DNA from: CAYOZN01 sp964408455
Lineage (GTDB): Bacteria; Planctomycetota; Phycisphaerae; UBA1845; UTPLA1
NCBI GenBank assembly: GCA_964408455.1
Contig: CAYOZN010000019.1
Location: 1 to 64,000 of the forward strand
Direction: 5' to 3'
DNA: 64,000 nt
In this document: in pieces, positions 8,997-18,372 of the stretch
Numbering within the stretch: position 1 is the first letter of the stretch
Layout: each line of letters opens with the position of its first letter
Notes under the pieces: model-generated
Told to the model about the DNA's origin: nothing
The model's database searches: none
The model's input: only the letters and a program-made list of their open reading frames with translations
Program-made: the position numbers and the translations under genes

Positions 8997-10253
8997 TTAC
9001 GAAGCGGTTTGAGGATTTGGCTGCTGCCCACGGGATGGCAGTGTAGCGGGGCTGGCGGGTGCATGCCAGTTGCGTTCGCACATGGGAACGATCTCGTCCG
9101 GCAATAGTCCGGCAGGGCGATAGCGTGCCACATTGACGAGCAGCCCGACCAGCACGCTGAGAATGATGACGCCGGTGCCGCCGGCCGAGATGAGGGGCAG
9201 GCTGATACCCTTGGTGGGCACCGACACCGTCACGACGGCGACATTCATGGCCGCCTGCATTCCGATCATCAGCGTCGCGCCCAGCGCCAGCAGCCGGCCG
9301 AACTCGGTCCGCGACTGGTCCATCACCCGCTTGCCCTGCCAGAGCAGAATGGCAAAGAGCGAGATGACGGCGATGCCGCCGATGATGCCCAACTCCTCGC
9401 AGATGACGGCAAAGATGAAGTCGGTGCGGCCCTCGGGCAGATAGCCGTACTTCTGAATGCCCGCACCCAGTCCGCGACCGCTCCAGCCGCCCGATGCGAT
9501 GGTGAGCAGTGACTGGATCTGCTGATAGCCGGCCCCCTGCGCATCGCGCTCGGGATCCAGAAACGTCAGCAGCCGCCGCATGCGATGCTCCTTCAACAGG
9601 ACGAGGTGCACCACGCCGACGAGGCCCGGCAGGCTGGTGATGAACAGGTGCCACCACTTCGCCCCGGCCGCCAGCAGCATGCACGCCCCCACGAGTGCCA
9701 TCAGTGCGGCAGTGCCGAAGTCTTCGATGCCGACGAGGCCGGCCATCGTGGCGAGAAAGAGCATCGCCGGCAGGTAGCCCGTCCAGAAGCTGGAGACGCG
9801 ATGTGAAAATCGCTCGCAGAAGGCCGCCATGAACAGCACCACGGCAATCTTCCCGATCTCCGATGGTTGAAAGCCAAGGCCGATCGATTCCGGCCCGAGC
9901 GGCAGCCAGCGACGTGCGCCATTCCGGACTTCGCCGATGCCCTCGACCAGAACCAGCGCCGACAGCGCAACGGCGATCGCCGCAACCGCAAGCGTCGGCT
10001 GAAGCCAGGTGCCGCGCCGGAAGCGCCACCGATGATATGGACAGAGGCCCACCAGCAGCAGCGTGACCAGCGCGATGAAACTGAACATCGCCTGGCGAAC
10101 CGCTGGATTCTTCAGCGTATCGACGGTGATCGGCGGTGCCGTCAGGCTGGCGCCGGCCGAAAACACCATGACCGTGCCGATCGCCAGAAGCGCAGCCGCG
10201 GTGATGGTGATCGTCGTGCTGTGTGCGGAGGGTCGGCTGTCAATTTCCAGCAA
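8997..10253 (-). CDS. ftsW: SEDS-family lipid II polymerase, septal (FtsW)
   Basis: This integral membrane protein of the SEDS family polymerises glycan strands at the septum together with FtsI. About ten hydrophobic segments are visible from residue 15 to 385. Conserved features include GLGFQPSEIGKIAVVLF (substrate-site region), YQQIQSLLTIASGGWSGRGLGAGIQKYGYLPEGRTDFIFAVICEELG in pieces, and the C-terminal PLISAGGTGVIILSVLVGLL. The 418 residues fit the family. The start is TTG at 10253, supported by TGGGAGG six bases upstream. Upstream, 176 bases separate it from mraY; murD, the usual gene at that place, is absent. Confidence 0.93.
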   Translation of the reverse strand: MLEIDSRPSAHSTTITITAAALLAIGTVMVFSAGASLTAPPITVDTLKNPAVRQAMFSFIALVTLLLVGLCPYHRWRFRRGTWLQPTLAVAAIAVALSALVLVEGIGEVRNGARRWLPLGPESIGLGFQPSEIGKIAVVLFMAAFCERFSHRVSSFWTGYLPAMLFLATMAGLVGIEDFGTAALMALVGACMLLAAGAKWWHLFITSLPGLVGVVHLVLLKEHRMRRLLTFLDPERDAQGAGYQQIQSLLTIASGGWSGRGLGAGIQKYGYLPEGRTDFIFAVICEELGIIGGIAVISLFAILLWQGKRVMDQSRTEFGRLLALGATLMIGMQAAMNVAVVTVSVPTKGISLPLISAGGTGVIILSVLVGLLVNVARYRPAGLLPDEIVPMCERNWHAPASPATLPSRGQQPNPQTAS

Positions 10254-10259
10254 CGGATG

Positions 10260-10266
10260 CCTCCCA
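10260..10266 (-). promoter_or_regulatory. Shine-Dalgarno supporting the TTG start of ftsW
   Basis: TGGGAGG on the minus strand lies six bases before TTG at 10253. No ATG or GTG nearby is better placed, so this decides an unusual start codon. Confidence 0.6.
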
Positions 10267-10429
10267 GGCGAACAGGTCCGGATGATTACTGGCGTTCATC
10301 TGCAAATTCGCCGCCTGCCCCCAGAATATCGGCAGAAACTGCAATCTCGCTGGCGGAAGCGCGAAACGACGCCCGCTTGCGCCGGACTCGGACGAGTAAG
10401 CTGTTTGCCGCCGGCCTGCCATGTACCGG

Positions 10430-11560
10430 TTACCTGATCTTCGTCGTCGCCAGCGCAATCGTCGCAAACAGGGCCGACAGCAGCCAGAAGCGGATGACCA
10501 CCTGCGTCTCCTTCCAGCCTTTCAGATGAAAGTGGTGGTGTATCGGTGCGATCAGGAACAGGCGCTTTCCGCCGGTGGCCTTGAAGTATCCCACCTGGAG
10601 CATGACCGACAGCGCCTCCATGACAAAGACGCCACCGACGATGACGAGCATGAGCTCCTGGCGAATGACGATCGCGACGTAGCCAATCAGGCCGCCCAGC
10701 GGCAGCGATCCCGTATCGCCCATGAAGACCTGGGCCGGATTGGCGTTGTACCAGAGGAAGCCCAGCGATGCCCCCAGCATCGCCCCGCACAAAACGGACA
10801 GCTCGGCAGCGTCGGGAATGTGTGAGTATTGCAGATAGGCGGCCAGATCGCGGCTGCCGACCGCATAGGAGAGCAGCATGAACACCAGGCAGCACATTGC
10901 CACGCAGCCGCTGGCCAGACCGTCCATGCCATCGGTCAGGTTCACCGCGTTCGACGTAAATGCGACGACGACGACGGTAAAGATGATAAATACCGGCACC
11001 GGCAGCAGGATGGGATTGTCCAGATCGCCCTTGAAGAAGGGCATCGTGAAGATGCGGAAATACTCGACATCCTCCCCCATGTAGCTGGCCCGGCCCCGCT
11101 CGTAAATGAAGTAGCCGAGCAGCATGCCGAGCGCAAACTGAAAGAGCAGCTTCTGGTAGGCCTTCAGACCGTCGCGGCTCTTATCGCGGCCCTTGCTGGT
11201 GAGCTTGATCCAGTCATCGATGCCACCGACGGCGCCGAGCCAGACCATGCAGAAAAAGGCCATGTGGATGTAAAACACGCTGAGATCGGCGAGGAGCAGC
11301 ACCGTCGTGGCCACGCTGAAGAGAATCAGCACGCCGCCCATCGTGGGCACGTTGGCCTTGTGCTGCGTCAGCTCGTTGAGCCCGGCGTGATCAAAGTCGG
11401 GAACGTCGCCCAGCTTGAAGCGGATCAGCGTGCGAATGGTCCACGGGCCAAGCATCCAGACGAGGAAAAAGCCGCAAAGGATCGCTATGGTCCCGCGAAA
11501 CAACGGGTTCTCGTAACCGTAGTGGCCTTCGATCAGGTATTGCAGCAGGTGGTAGATCAA
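10430..11560 (-). CDS. mraY: Phospho-MurNAc-pentapeptide transferase
   Basis: MraY transfers phospho-MurNAc-pentapeptide from UDP to undecaprenyl phosphate, forming lipid I. About ten membrane segments are present. Signature motifs are NLTDGMDGLA (catalytic Asp residues), VFMGDTGSLPLGG and PIHHHFHLKGW, the histidine-rich nucleotide site. The 376 residues are near the usual 360. The start appears to be TTG at 11560, which gives the standard N-terminus LLQYLIEGHYGYENPLFRG. It begins 60 bases after murF and is followed by ftsW; murD is missing between the two. Confidence 0.96.
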   Translation of the reverse strand: MIYHLLQYLIEGHYGYENPLFRGTIAILCGFFLVWMLGPWTIRTLIRFKLGDVPDFDHAGLNELTQHKANVPTMGGVLILFSVATTVLLLADLSVFYIHMAFFCMVWLGAVGGIDDWIKLTSKGRDKSRDGLKAYQKLLFQFALGMLLGYFIYERGRASYMGEDVEYFRIFTMPFFKGDLDNPILLPVPVFIIFTVVVVAFTSNAVNLTDGMDGLASGCVAMCCLVFMLLSYAVGSRDLAAYLQYSHIPDAAELSVLCGAMLGASLGFLWYNANPAQVFMGDTGSLPLGGLIGYVAIVIRQELMLVIVGGVFVMEALSVMLQVGYFKATGGKRLFLIAPIHHHFHLKGWKETQVVIRFWLLSALFATIALATTKIR

Positions 11561-11620
11561 ACCTTGCTTACCCCTCGGCGAAAGCGACGCGCAGTCAAGC
11601 GCCGCATATCGCAGGATGCG

Positions 11621-13024
11621 TCAGGCGACAGCCGCGCGATCGTCGGCCACGGCCGCTTCGATGGTCGGGAGAAGTCGCTCGAGGCCCATGCCCCGCGAGC
11701 CCTTGAGCAGCACGACGTCACCCGGTTCGAGCAGGTCTGCGATCTTATGCGCCATCGCCTCCACGCTGGGATAGGCATACAGCCGTTTGCTGGGGCCGCC
11801 GCTGAGTGTCGCCCCGTCTCGGACGACCTTTGCCCAGGTTCCTGCGCAGATGATCACCTGCGCCGTGGATTGCCCGGCCTCGTGGCCCAATTCGCGATGG
11901 CAGCGCGTGGCGGCGTCGCCCAGCTCGCGCATGTCGCCCAGCACCAGGACCCGGCGACCGGCAAGGTGAAACTCGTCCAGGGCGCGCAGGGCGGCGCGCA
12001 TGCTGGCGGGATTGGCGTTGTAGGCGTCGTTGATCAGCGTGACCGGCCCGATCTTCTGGACCTGAAGCCGCATGGGCGATGGCCGCGCCCGCGAGATGGC
12101 ATCGGCAATCTGGCCGTGTTCCAGCCGGAAGCGACCGCCGATGGCGATGGCGCCGAGGGCGTTGGACACGTTGTGTCGCCCCAGCAGGGGGAGCTGGTAT
12201 TCGAATCGACCGTTGATGCGGAAATGCTGGCCGGCGGCATCGACGCGCAGATCGGTTGCGCGCAGCTGGGCCGATTCGGAGAAGCCGAACGAGACGAAGT
12301 TCGCCCGCGCCCCGTGGACGGTCGGCGCGTAGGGCGCCGCCTGGTCCGACACGGCGACGAAGTTGCGGGCGGGCATCGCCGGCAGAAACGAGAACTCCTC
12401 GCGCGCGACGCCGTCGATATCGCCGAAGCCCTCCAGGTGCTCTTCGCCGATGCTGGTGACGACCGCCATGTCGGGCCGGGCGATGCGGGCGAGGGCCTGC
12501 AATTCGCCGGGGTGATTGGTGCCCAGCTCGACCACGACGAATTCATCGGACGGCTCGACCGACAAAAGCGTTAAGGGAACGCCGATCGCGTTGTTGAAAC
12601 TCGCGGGCGCAGTCTTGCCGGGCTTGCAGGACGACAGGACGAGGCCGATCAGGTCCTTGGTGGTCGTTTTGCCGTTGCTGCCGATGACGGCGACCACTTC
12701 GGCCGGAATCTGCCGCCGGTACCAGGCCGCCAGTTTGCCAAGTGCCACAACGACGTCATCGACTTCGACCAGCCTGCCGGCACTGCGCAGTTGCGGACCA
12801 TAGCGGGTTGCATCCTGCACGACGGCCGCGGTCGCGCCCTTCTTGAGGGCCTGCTCGACAAAATCGTGACCGTCGAAGTTCTCGCCGCGAATGGCGAAGA
12901 AGAGCGAGTCTTCGGACACCGTCCGGCTGTCGGTCGAAACGCCGCGGACGCGCGGCGTGGTGATATCGCCCATGACGCGGCCGCCCATGGCGCCGGCCAT
13001 TTCCTGAAGCGTGAGCGGCCTCAT
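11621..13024 (-). CDS. murF: UDP-MurNAc-tripeptide--D-Ala-D-Ala ligase
   Basis: MurF adds the D-Ala-D-Ala dipeptide made by Ddl to UDP-MurNAc-tripeptide. I read 467 residues from the ATG at 13024, whose ATGA overlaps the murE stop by four bases; a longer frame upstream lies in murE and is a shadow. Motifs are RGVSTDSRTV (N-terminal uracil-binding domain), VIGSNGKTTTKDLI (P-loop), FNNAIGVPLTLL, VVELGTNHPGEL and INDAYNANPASMRAAL. The C-terminal domain has VLGDMRELGDAA and LLKGSRGMGLERLLP. Length and motif order are normal. Confidence 0.96.
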   Translation of the reverse strand: MRPLTLQEMAGAMGGRVMGDITTPRVRGVSTDSRTVSEDSLFFAIRGENFDGHDFVEQALKKGATAAVVQDATRYGPQLRSAGRLVEVDDVVVALGKLAAWYRRQIPAEVVAVIGSNGKTTTKDLIGLVLSSCKPGKTAPASFNNAIGVPLTLLSVEPSDEFVVVELGTNHPGELQALARIARPDMAVVTSIGEEHLEGFGDIDGVAREEFSFLPAMPARNFVAVSDQAAPYAPTVHGARANFVSFGFSESAQLRATDLRVDAAGQHFRINGRFEYQLPLLGRHNVSNALGAIAIGGRFRLEHGQIADAISRARPSPMRLQVQKIGPVTLINDAYNANPASMRAALRALDEFHLAGRRVLVLGDMRELGDAATRCHRELGHEAGQSTAQVIICAGTWAKVVRDGATLSGGPSKRLYAYPSVEAMAHKIADLLEPGDVVLLKGSRGMGLERLLPTIEAAVADDRAAVA

Positions 13025-14565
13025 CCGTGAAGCCTCCTGTCGACGGCCGAACGAGCCACTTCGGCATCGTCGAAATGAACCTTTGTTGTGCCGAGGATCT
13101 GGTAGTCCTCGTGTCCCTTGCCTGCAATGAGCAGTGTATCGCCCGCCGCGAGTTGGTCCACAGCCGTGTGGATCGCCCTGGCCCGGTCGGGTTCCTGCCG
13201 GGCCTTGCGGGAATCGTCGGCCGTCAGGCCTGCTTCGATATCGCGGATGATCGCCAGCGGATCCTCCGTCCGCGGATTGTCGCTGGTAATCACAAAGGCA
13301 TCCGCCCCGTCGGCGACTGCCCGCGCCATGCGCGGACGCTTGGTGCGATCCCGGTCCCCGCCGCAGCCGAAGACGCACCAGAGCCGGCCGCTGGTCGTCG
13401 GCCGAAGCGCCGACAGCACATTTCGCAATGCGTCGTCGGTGTGGGCGTAGTCGATGTAAATATCGAAGCCCAGTCCCGCCGTATCGATGCGCTGAAGGCG
13501 GCCCGGAACGTGGGAGACGGCCGCCAGGGCAGGCGCCACCGTATCGAAAGAGCATCCCAGGGACGTGCAGGTCGCCAGGGCGGCGAGCGCGTTGGAGACG
13601 TTGTGCCGTCCGACCATTGGCGTGAACACGTCCGCTTCGCCGTCGGCATGATGCAGCCGAAAGCGAGTCCCGCTTCTGCTTTCCTCGAGAATTTCCGCGA
13701 GAAAACCGACGCCCGGAGCCTTCTTCAGCCCGTAGCGTGCGACCGATGCCCGGCATTGCGACACCATCGCCACGGCCGCCGCGTCGTCCGCGTTCACGAT
13801 TGCGAACGCGTCGGATTCGAGCGAGTCAAACAGGCGCTGCTTCGCCCGGCGATAGTCATCCATCGTGCCGTGGTAATCGAGATGATCCTGCGTGAGATTG
13901 GTGAAGACGCCGGCCGAGAAGCGTATGCCGGACGTCCGCGCCTGGTCCAGGCTGTGAGAGGAAACTTCCATGACCGCGTGCGTCGCGCCGGCGGCATGGG
14001 CCTCGACCAGGTAACGAACCAGGTCGATGGGATCGGGCGTTGTGAGCGGTGCGGGCACGCGGCGGCCGATCAGATCGTATTCGATCGTGCCCAGCAGGGC
14101 GGTCGGGCGGCTGCACGCCCGCAGGATGGCGCGGATCATGCATGCGGTGGTGGTCTTGCCGTTGGTGCCGGTAATGCCGATGCAAGCCAGTTCGCGACGC
14201 GCCTGGATCCCCGCCAGGCCGAGGAATCCGGCCATCGCGCGGGAAATGGCCGCACGGGCATCGGGAACCGCGATGACCGGCACGTCGGCTTCCACCGCGG
14301 CGTTGCCGTCGGTCAGGATGGCGACGGCGCCGCGGGCGACGGCGTCGGCGACAAAGCGGGCGCCGTGCACGACCGCGCCCGGCGCGGCGATAAAGAGGGC
14401 GCCGGGTCGCACCGCGCGCGAATCGTGACAGAGGTCTGACACTCGAATGCCGCGTGCACGAAGAACCCAGTCCCCCTCGCCCAGCGCGCTTGATAGAAGT
14501 TCATCGAGAGGCCGGCCGTTTGCCGCCGTCGAACACGGCGAGGCATGCAGAGTGGTTTCGCTCAT
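13021..14565 (-). CDS. murE: UDP-MurNAc-L-Ala-D-Glu--diaminopimelate ligase
   Basis: MurE adds the third residue of the stem peptide. Motifs are CHDSRAVRPGALFIA (N-terminal domain), GITGTNGKTTTACMI (P-loop), TTPDPIDLVRYL, MEVSSHSLDQ and NLTQDHLDYHG. The C-terminal domain contains DNPRTEDPLAIIRDI; DNPR (about residues 429-432) is the signature of enzymes that use meso-diaminopimelate rather than lysine. The end has IAGKGHEDYQ. I chose the ATG at 14565; a GTG three codons upstream is also possible. It overlaps murF by four bases. A 209-base gap separates it from ftsI. Confidence 0.96.
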   Translation of the reverse strand: MSETTLHASPCSTAANGRPLDELLSSALGEGDWVLRARGIRVSDLCHDSRAVRPGALFIAAPGAVVHGARFVADAVARGAVAILTDGNAAVEADVPVIAVPDARAAISRAMAGFLGLAGIQARRELACIGITGTNGKTTTACMIRAILRACSRPTALLGTIEYDLIGRRVPAPLTTPDPIDLVRYLVEAHAAGATHAVMEVSSHSLDQARTSGIRFSAGVFTNLTQDHLDYHGTMDDYRRAKQRLFDSLESDAFAIVNADDAAAVAMVSQCRASVARYGLKKAPGVGFLAEILEESRSGTRFRLHHADGEADVFTPMVGRHNVSNALAALATCTSLGCSFDTVAPALAAVSHVPGRLQRIDTAGLGFDIYIDYAHTDDALRNVLSALRPTTSGRLWCVFGCGGDRDRTKRPRMARAVADGADAFVITSDNPRTEDPLAIIRDIEAGLTADDSRKARQEPDRARAIHTAVDQLAAGDTLLIAGKGHEDYQILGTTKVHFDDAEVARSAVDRRLHG

Positions 14566-14783
14566 GGTCCGCACATTCTACCGTATGCGGGAGGCATTGC
14601 TTCAACGCATTGTGAACGTTCGATGCGGATGCGCCTTGCGAACGCGCCGCGGTTGAACTGTCTCCCCCTTGTGATTCACGATCAACTCACAACGCCTTCT
14701 TACTGACGCGACGCGCCGGAACGGCATGGTTCGATCGCGACGATGAGTCGCAGGACGGCATGGACAATGACCGGCATCCGCGA

Positions 14784-16553
14784 TCAGTCGATGATCTCGT
14801 CCGGGCTCAGAGACGTGACGCTCGTCGGCGGCGGAGTGGGATCCGGCGGCACCTGCAAGTAGGGCAGGGCATGCTTCAGGATTTCCCCCGCGACCGGCGC
14901 GGCCACGTCCGCGCCGTAATAGGCGATGCGCTTATCCGGCTTGCGAATCGCCACGAGCACCACGAGCTGGGGATCGTGTGCCGGCGCGCCGCCCACGAAT
15001 GAGCTGACATAGGCGCCTGCCTCGAAACCCTTGCCCTTGCCGCCGGATCGGGCGATCTGGGCCGTACCGGTCTTGCCGAAGACCTGGTAGTTGCTCAGCT
15101 TGGCGCCCTTCTTGCTTGAAAGATTGACCACGTTGACGAGGATTTTGTCCTTCATCGTGTTGACGATCTTTTCGGGCAGCACCTGGATGTCGGCCTGGGG
15201 CGGCGTCAGATCGGTCACCACGCGTCCATCCGCGTCCATGATTGCACGCAGCACGTAAGGCGTCACCAGCCGGCCGCCGTTGGCAAAGGCGCAATAGGCG
15301 CGGCACAGTTGTATGCCCGTGACGCCGATTTCCTGCCCCATGGGAATGCTGGTGGTCGTAAAGGGGCCCCAGACCGAGAGTGGGCGCACAATGCCCGAGC
15401 TTTCGCCATCGAGGCCGATGCCGGTCTTTTCGCCGAAGCCGAAGGCCTTGACGTATTGATACAGCCGGTGGTTGCCCAGGCGCTGACCGATCTTGCCCAT
15501 GCCGATGTTGCTGGACTTGATCAGCACTTCTTCAAAGGTGAGGAAGCCGTATGCATGATGATCGCGCAGGGTGCGGTCGCCGTGCGTCCACGAGCCGTTT
15601 TCACAGTCGAACACTTCGCCCAGCCGGACGACGCCTTCGTGCATCGCCGCAGACGCGATGAACGGCTTGAACGTGCTGCCCGGCTCGAATGGATCGGTGA
15701 TGACGCGATTGCGGTATCGCTCGCTGCCGAAGTCGCGATATTGGTTGGGATCGAAGACGGGAACGTTGGCCAGCGCGAGAACGGCCCCGGTATGTGGCTG
15801 CATGACGACGGCCATGCCGCTCTCGGCGCGGAAGCGCTCGACGGCCTCTCCCAGGGCGCGCTCCACGTTGGCCTGGATCTCGGTATCGATCGTCAGGACG
15901 ACGTGCAGTCCGTCGCGGGCGGGACGATAGCCGCCCTCGGCCAGCCAGAATGCCTTCCTTCGGGCGTCGCGGACGATGGTCTTCATGCCGCTCTCGCCGC
16001 GGAGCCAGGCATCGCACTGATGTTCGAGCCCGCTGACGCCGACGCCATCCGGCGCCACAAAACCGATCAGTTGCGCCGCCAGCGCACCCATGGGGTAGGA
16101 GCGGGCAGGTTCGGTAAAAGTACCAAGTCCGTACACGCCCGCGGCCTCGACCGCCTCGGCCTGGGCATCGGAGACGCCGCGCCGGATAACGAAAAAGCGG
16201 CGGTCGCCGGCATGCATGAGATCGGGCACGATTTCGCCGGCGTCCACGCCGAGGATCTGCGACAACACGTCCGCGGCATTCTGCTTGTCGGGGATGACGT
16301 GGGGATCGGCGAATACGCTCTTTCGCAGCGTGGTGCCGCTGATGATGCGACCGACGCAATCGACGATCCAGCCGCGGCGGGCCTGAATCGGGATGACGGA
16401 GCGCTGCTGCCGCTCGGCGCGTGCCATCAGGCGCGGACCGTGGTAGGCGTTGATGTAGACCAGCCGCCCGACCAGCGCAACCAGCGCAAACAGCAGCGTC
16501 GCGACGAGGGTGTGTCCGGCAAGATTGGACATTCGCGGGCGCAAGGCATCCAT
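14784..16553 (-). CDS. ftsI: Peptidoglycan transpeptidase FtsI (class B PBP)
   Basis: This membrane-anchored transpeptidase cross-links septal peptidoglycan and partners with FtsW. One N-terminal membrane segment (about residues 12-34) precedes the dimerisation domain and the catalytic domain. The three penicillin-binding motifs are intact: GSTFKPF with catalytic Ser293, SSN at 347-349, and KTGTAQ starting at Lys494. The 589 residues are typical. The short C-terminal tail is rich in Pro and Thr and ends in acidic residues; there is no PASTA domain. It is 38 bases downstream of the ftsL-like gene. An internal ATG at 16532 is an alternative start. Confidence 0.95.
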   Translation of the reverse strand: MDALRPRMSNLAGHTLVATLLFALVALVGRLVYINAYHGPRLMARAERQQRSVIPIQARRGWIVDCVGRIISGTTLRKSVFADPHVIPDKQNAADVLSQILGVDAGEIVPDLMHAGDRRFFVIRRGVSDAQAEAVEAAGVYGLGTFTEPARSYPMGALAAQLIGFVAPDGVGVSGLEHQCDAWLRGESGMKTIVRDARRKAFWLAEGGYRPARDGLHVVLTIDTEIQANVERALGEAVERFRAESGMAVVMQPHTGAVLALANVPVFDPNQYRDFGSERYRNRVITDPFEPGSTFKPFIASAAMHEGVVRLGEVFDCENGSWTHGDRTLRDHHAYGFLTFEEVLIKSSNIGMGKIGQRLGNHRLYQYVKAFGFGEKTGIGLDGESSGIVRPLSVWGPFTTTSIPMGQEIGVTGIQLCRAYCAFANGGRLVTPYVLRAIMDADGRVVTDLTPPQADIQVLPEKIVNTMKDKILVNVVNLSSKKGAKLSNYQVFGKTGTAQIARSGGKGKGFEAGAYVSSFVGGAPAHDPQLVVLVAIRKPDKRIAYYGADVAAPVAGEILKHALPYLQVPPDPTPPPTSVTSLSPDEIID

Positions 16554-16591
16554 TCCTTAATCCCGACGCGCCGGGATGGCACTCAACGGCG

Positions 16592-16849
16592 CTATGGCCG
16601 TGCTGTTTCAGCGCCGGGCGGCACCACGTCCAGCCCCATTTCCACTGCCCGCTGACGAATGGCCTCGGGGCCGCGCAGCCGGGCCAGTTCGATTTCGCGC
16701 GGCCAGAGCTCCTGCTCCATCTGCACGTTCTGCTGGTGAAGCCGCTGGATGCGGCCGGCCGTGCGCGCCGATTCGCCGCGGATCACCACCACTGCGATGG
16801 CGATGATGATCATCAGCGACAGAACAAAAAGTGCCCTGGGCACGGTCAT
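16592..16849 (-). CDS. ftsL: FtsL-like division protein (85 aa)
   Basis: This small bitopic protein has one N-terminal membrane segment (about residues 6-22, LFVLSLMIIIAIAVVVI) followed by a helical stretch (about 28-60) with a heptad-like pattern that could form a coiled coil, the usual architecture of FtsL. It lies directly upstream of ftsI, the normal place for ftsL. FtsL would bridge FtsQ and the FtsW/FtsI synthase. Sequence alone is too short and variable for certainty; topology, size and position carry the call. Confidence 0.7.
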   Translation of the reverse strand: MTVPRALFVLSLMIIIAIAVVVIRGESARTAGRIQRLHQQNVQMEQELWPREIELARLRGPEAIRQRAVEMGLDVVPPGAETARP

Positions 16850-16878
16850 GGCTATATCCAGCGTCTCGGGCAGTTCAA

Positions 16879-18228
16879 TCAGGGCGACAGGAGCACGTCT
16901 CCTCCCGTGGCGGCCATTGAGTTGGGAATCCCGGTGCCGCCGCCGAGCGCCTGTCGCATCGGAACGCGAATCTTCGCGCCGATCTTCAGCTTGTGTTTGT
17001 CCGTCAGAATGTCGCGGTTGAGATCGTAAAGCTGGCCGACGAGCCGTTCGCTGCCGAGCTCACGCCGTGCGATGCGGCTGAGTGTGTCGCGCGGGCGCAC
17101 TTCGTACCAGATGAAGGATCCGTCGCGCGGCGGCTTTGTTTCGCTGCGCGGCGGTGGCTGACGCGATGGTGACACCGACGTCTCCGGGATGGCATTGACG
17201 GCGGACAGGCGCTCCCCGGTCGAGGCCGGGCGGCGGCCGTCGCGGCCCGGCGGAACCTGCTCGGTGGCCCGGGTCGTCAGAGCGCCCTCGCCGGCCGGAA
17301 GGGGAATTCGATCGCCGAAGTCTGTTCCCGTCGCACGGGGATCGCGGCGCGGCGGGACGCCGTTGATCTGAGCGACGGAAAAGCCATCTGCCGGTTCGAA
17401 CTCGATGTCTCCGTTGGCATCAAGCATCGGGATGTTCAGCTTCGTGTTGGCCTTGACCGAGTGCACCGTCTTCAAGGTGTCGCGGTTGGCGTTGAAGATG
17501 GCTTCGACCCGGCGGGGGTTCGAGCGGCCGTAGTGCCGGGCCGCGATCTTGCCGAGGCTCTCGCCCGGCTCGACGACGTGGACAGCCTTCACGCGGATGG
17601 CCTTGGTTGGAGGGGCCGTTTCAGGAACGGCTCCGGTGCGGCCCGGAGAACCGGGATCCCGGCGCGCTTGAACGCTTGCGGGGGCAATTCCGGCGAGCCG
17701 GGATTCGTCAGGCTCCTCTTCGAATGCGAGCGGCACTTCTTCTTCAGCGGCGGCCGTGGGTCGCTGCCCGATGGCGCTGGCCACGGCGTCGTGGACGCTC
17801 ATGGTGGGGCCGTTCTCCGGTCGCGCCGGGCCGGATTCGATCGGCACCTCGGTCTCAATGCGCGCCATGTTCAGGCGATTGCGGACTTCTTCCGGAATCG
17901 GGCCGATCTGCGATGCATCGGTGGGGATGGGCTGCCCGTTGACCGGCTCCTCGAGCATGACGACCGCATTGCCGGGAGAATTCACCGGCTGGGATTCGGG
18001 AGAGGGCGGCGTCAGGCCCCGCTCGACGGGGAACCGGCCTGTATCGGCGCCGGAAAGCGGCGCGGCGGTGGGGGATGCGGGTCTCGCGTTTGCCAAGGTT
18101 CCATCGGCCTTCGAAAGCGCGATCGGGGCACGAATGGACGTACTGGTGCCTTTTTCGGAAAGGATGATGGCGAACAGAATAATGAACGTGAGACCGACCA
18201 GAAGACCGATCTTCGTTTCCTTGGTCAC
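16879..18228 (-). CDS. Membrane-anchored protein with two LysM domains (449 aa)
   Basis: A short cytoplasmic tail (VTKETK) leads into one membrane segment (about residues 7-24, GLLVGLTFIILFAIILSE), then a long Pro/Ala/Glu-rich linker. Two LysM modules follow: about residues 228-283 (VVEPGESLGKIAARHYG) and 375-430 (YEVRPRDTLSRIARRELG). LysM binds N-acetylglucosamine in peptidoglycan, so this is probably a periplasmic wall-binding protein tethered to the inner membrane. The GTG start at 18228 is fixed by GGGAGGT six bases upstream; a longer frame upstream is not needed. It sits between rsmH and ftsL, where no LysM gene is usual, suggesting a division or wall role. No catalytic domain is visible. 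Confidence 0.85.
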   Translation of the reverse strand: MTKETKIGLLVGLTFIILFAIILSEKGTSTSIRAPIALSKADGTLANARPASPTAAPLSGADTGRFPVERGLTPPSPESQPVNSPGNAVVMLEEPVNGQPIPTDASQIGPIPEEVRNRLNMARIETEVPIESGPARPENGPTMSVHDAVASAIGQRPTAAAEEEVPLAFEEEPDESRLAGIAPASVQARRDPGSPGRTGAVPETAPPTKAIRVKAVHVVEPGESLGKIAARHYGRSNPRRVEAIFNANRDTLKTVHSVKANTKLNIPMLDANGDIEFEPADGFSVAQINGVPPRRDPRATGTDFGDRIPLPAGEGALTTRATEQVPPGRDGRRPASTGERLSAVNAIPETSVSPSRQPPPRSETKPPRDGSFIWYEVRPRDTLSRIARRELGSERLVGQLYDLNRDILTDKHKLKIGAKIRVPMRQALGGGTGIPNSMAATGGDVLLSP

Positions 18229-18234
18229 TAGCGC

Positions 18235-18241
18235 ACCTCCC
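18235..18241 (-). promoter_or_regulatory. Shine-Dalgarno deciding a GTG start
   Basis: GGGAGGT on the minus strand lies six bases before GTG at 18228 and fixes the start of the LysM protein immediately before its membrane anchor. Confidence 0.75.
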
Positions 18242-18372
18242 TGTGCGGCGAGCCATCGTAACAAATAACAGGCCGATCTCAAGGCCCGGGCGAGCGATTT
18301 GCCTGCCGGCAAGGCCATAGACCAGCAAATTCTTGCGGATGATGTTCAACAACTGCCGCAACCGGACCGGTC

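Noticed and set aside
10829..12574. 581-codon plus-strand frame opposite mraY and murF
   Set aside because: Both MraY and MurF carry complete motifs on the minus strand; the plus frame is a shadow.
13025..13756. Upstream extension of murF by 244 codons
   Set aside because: The extension overlaps murE on the same strand in another frame and lacks MurF similarity; the ATG at 13024 with the ATGA overlap is the real start.
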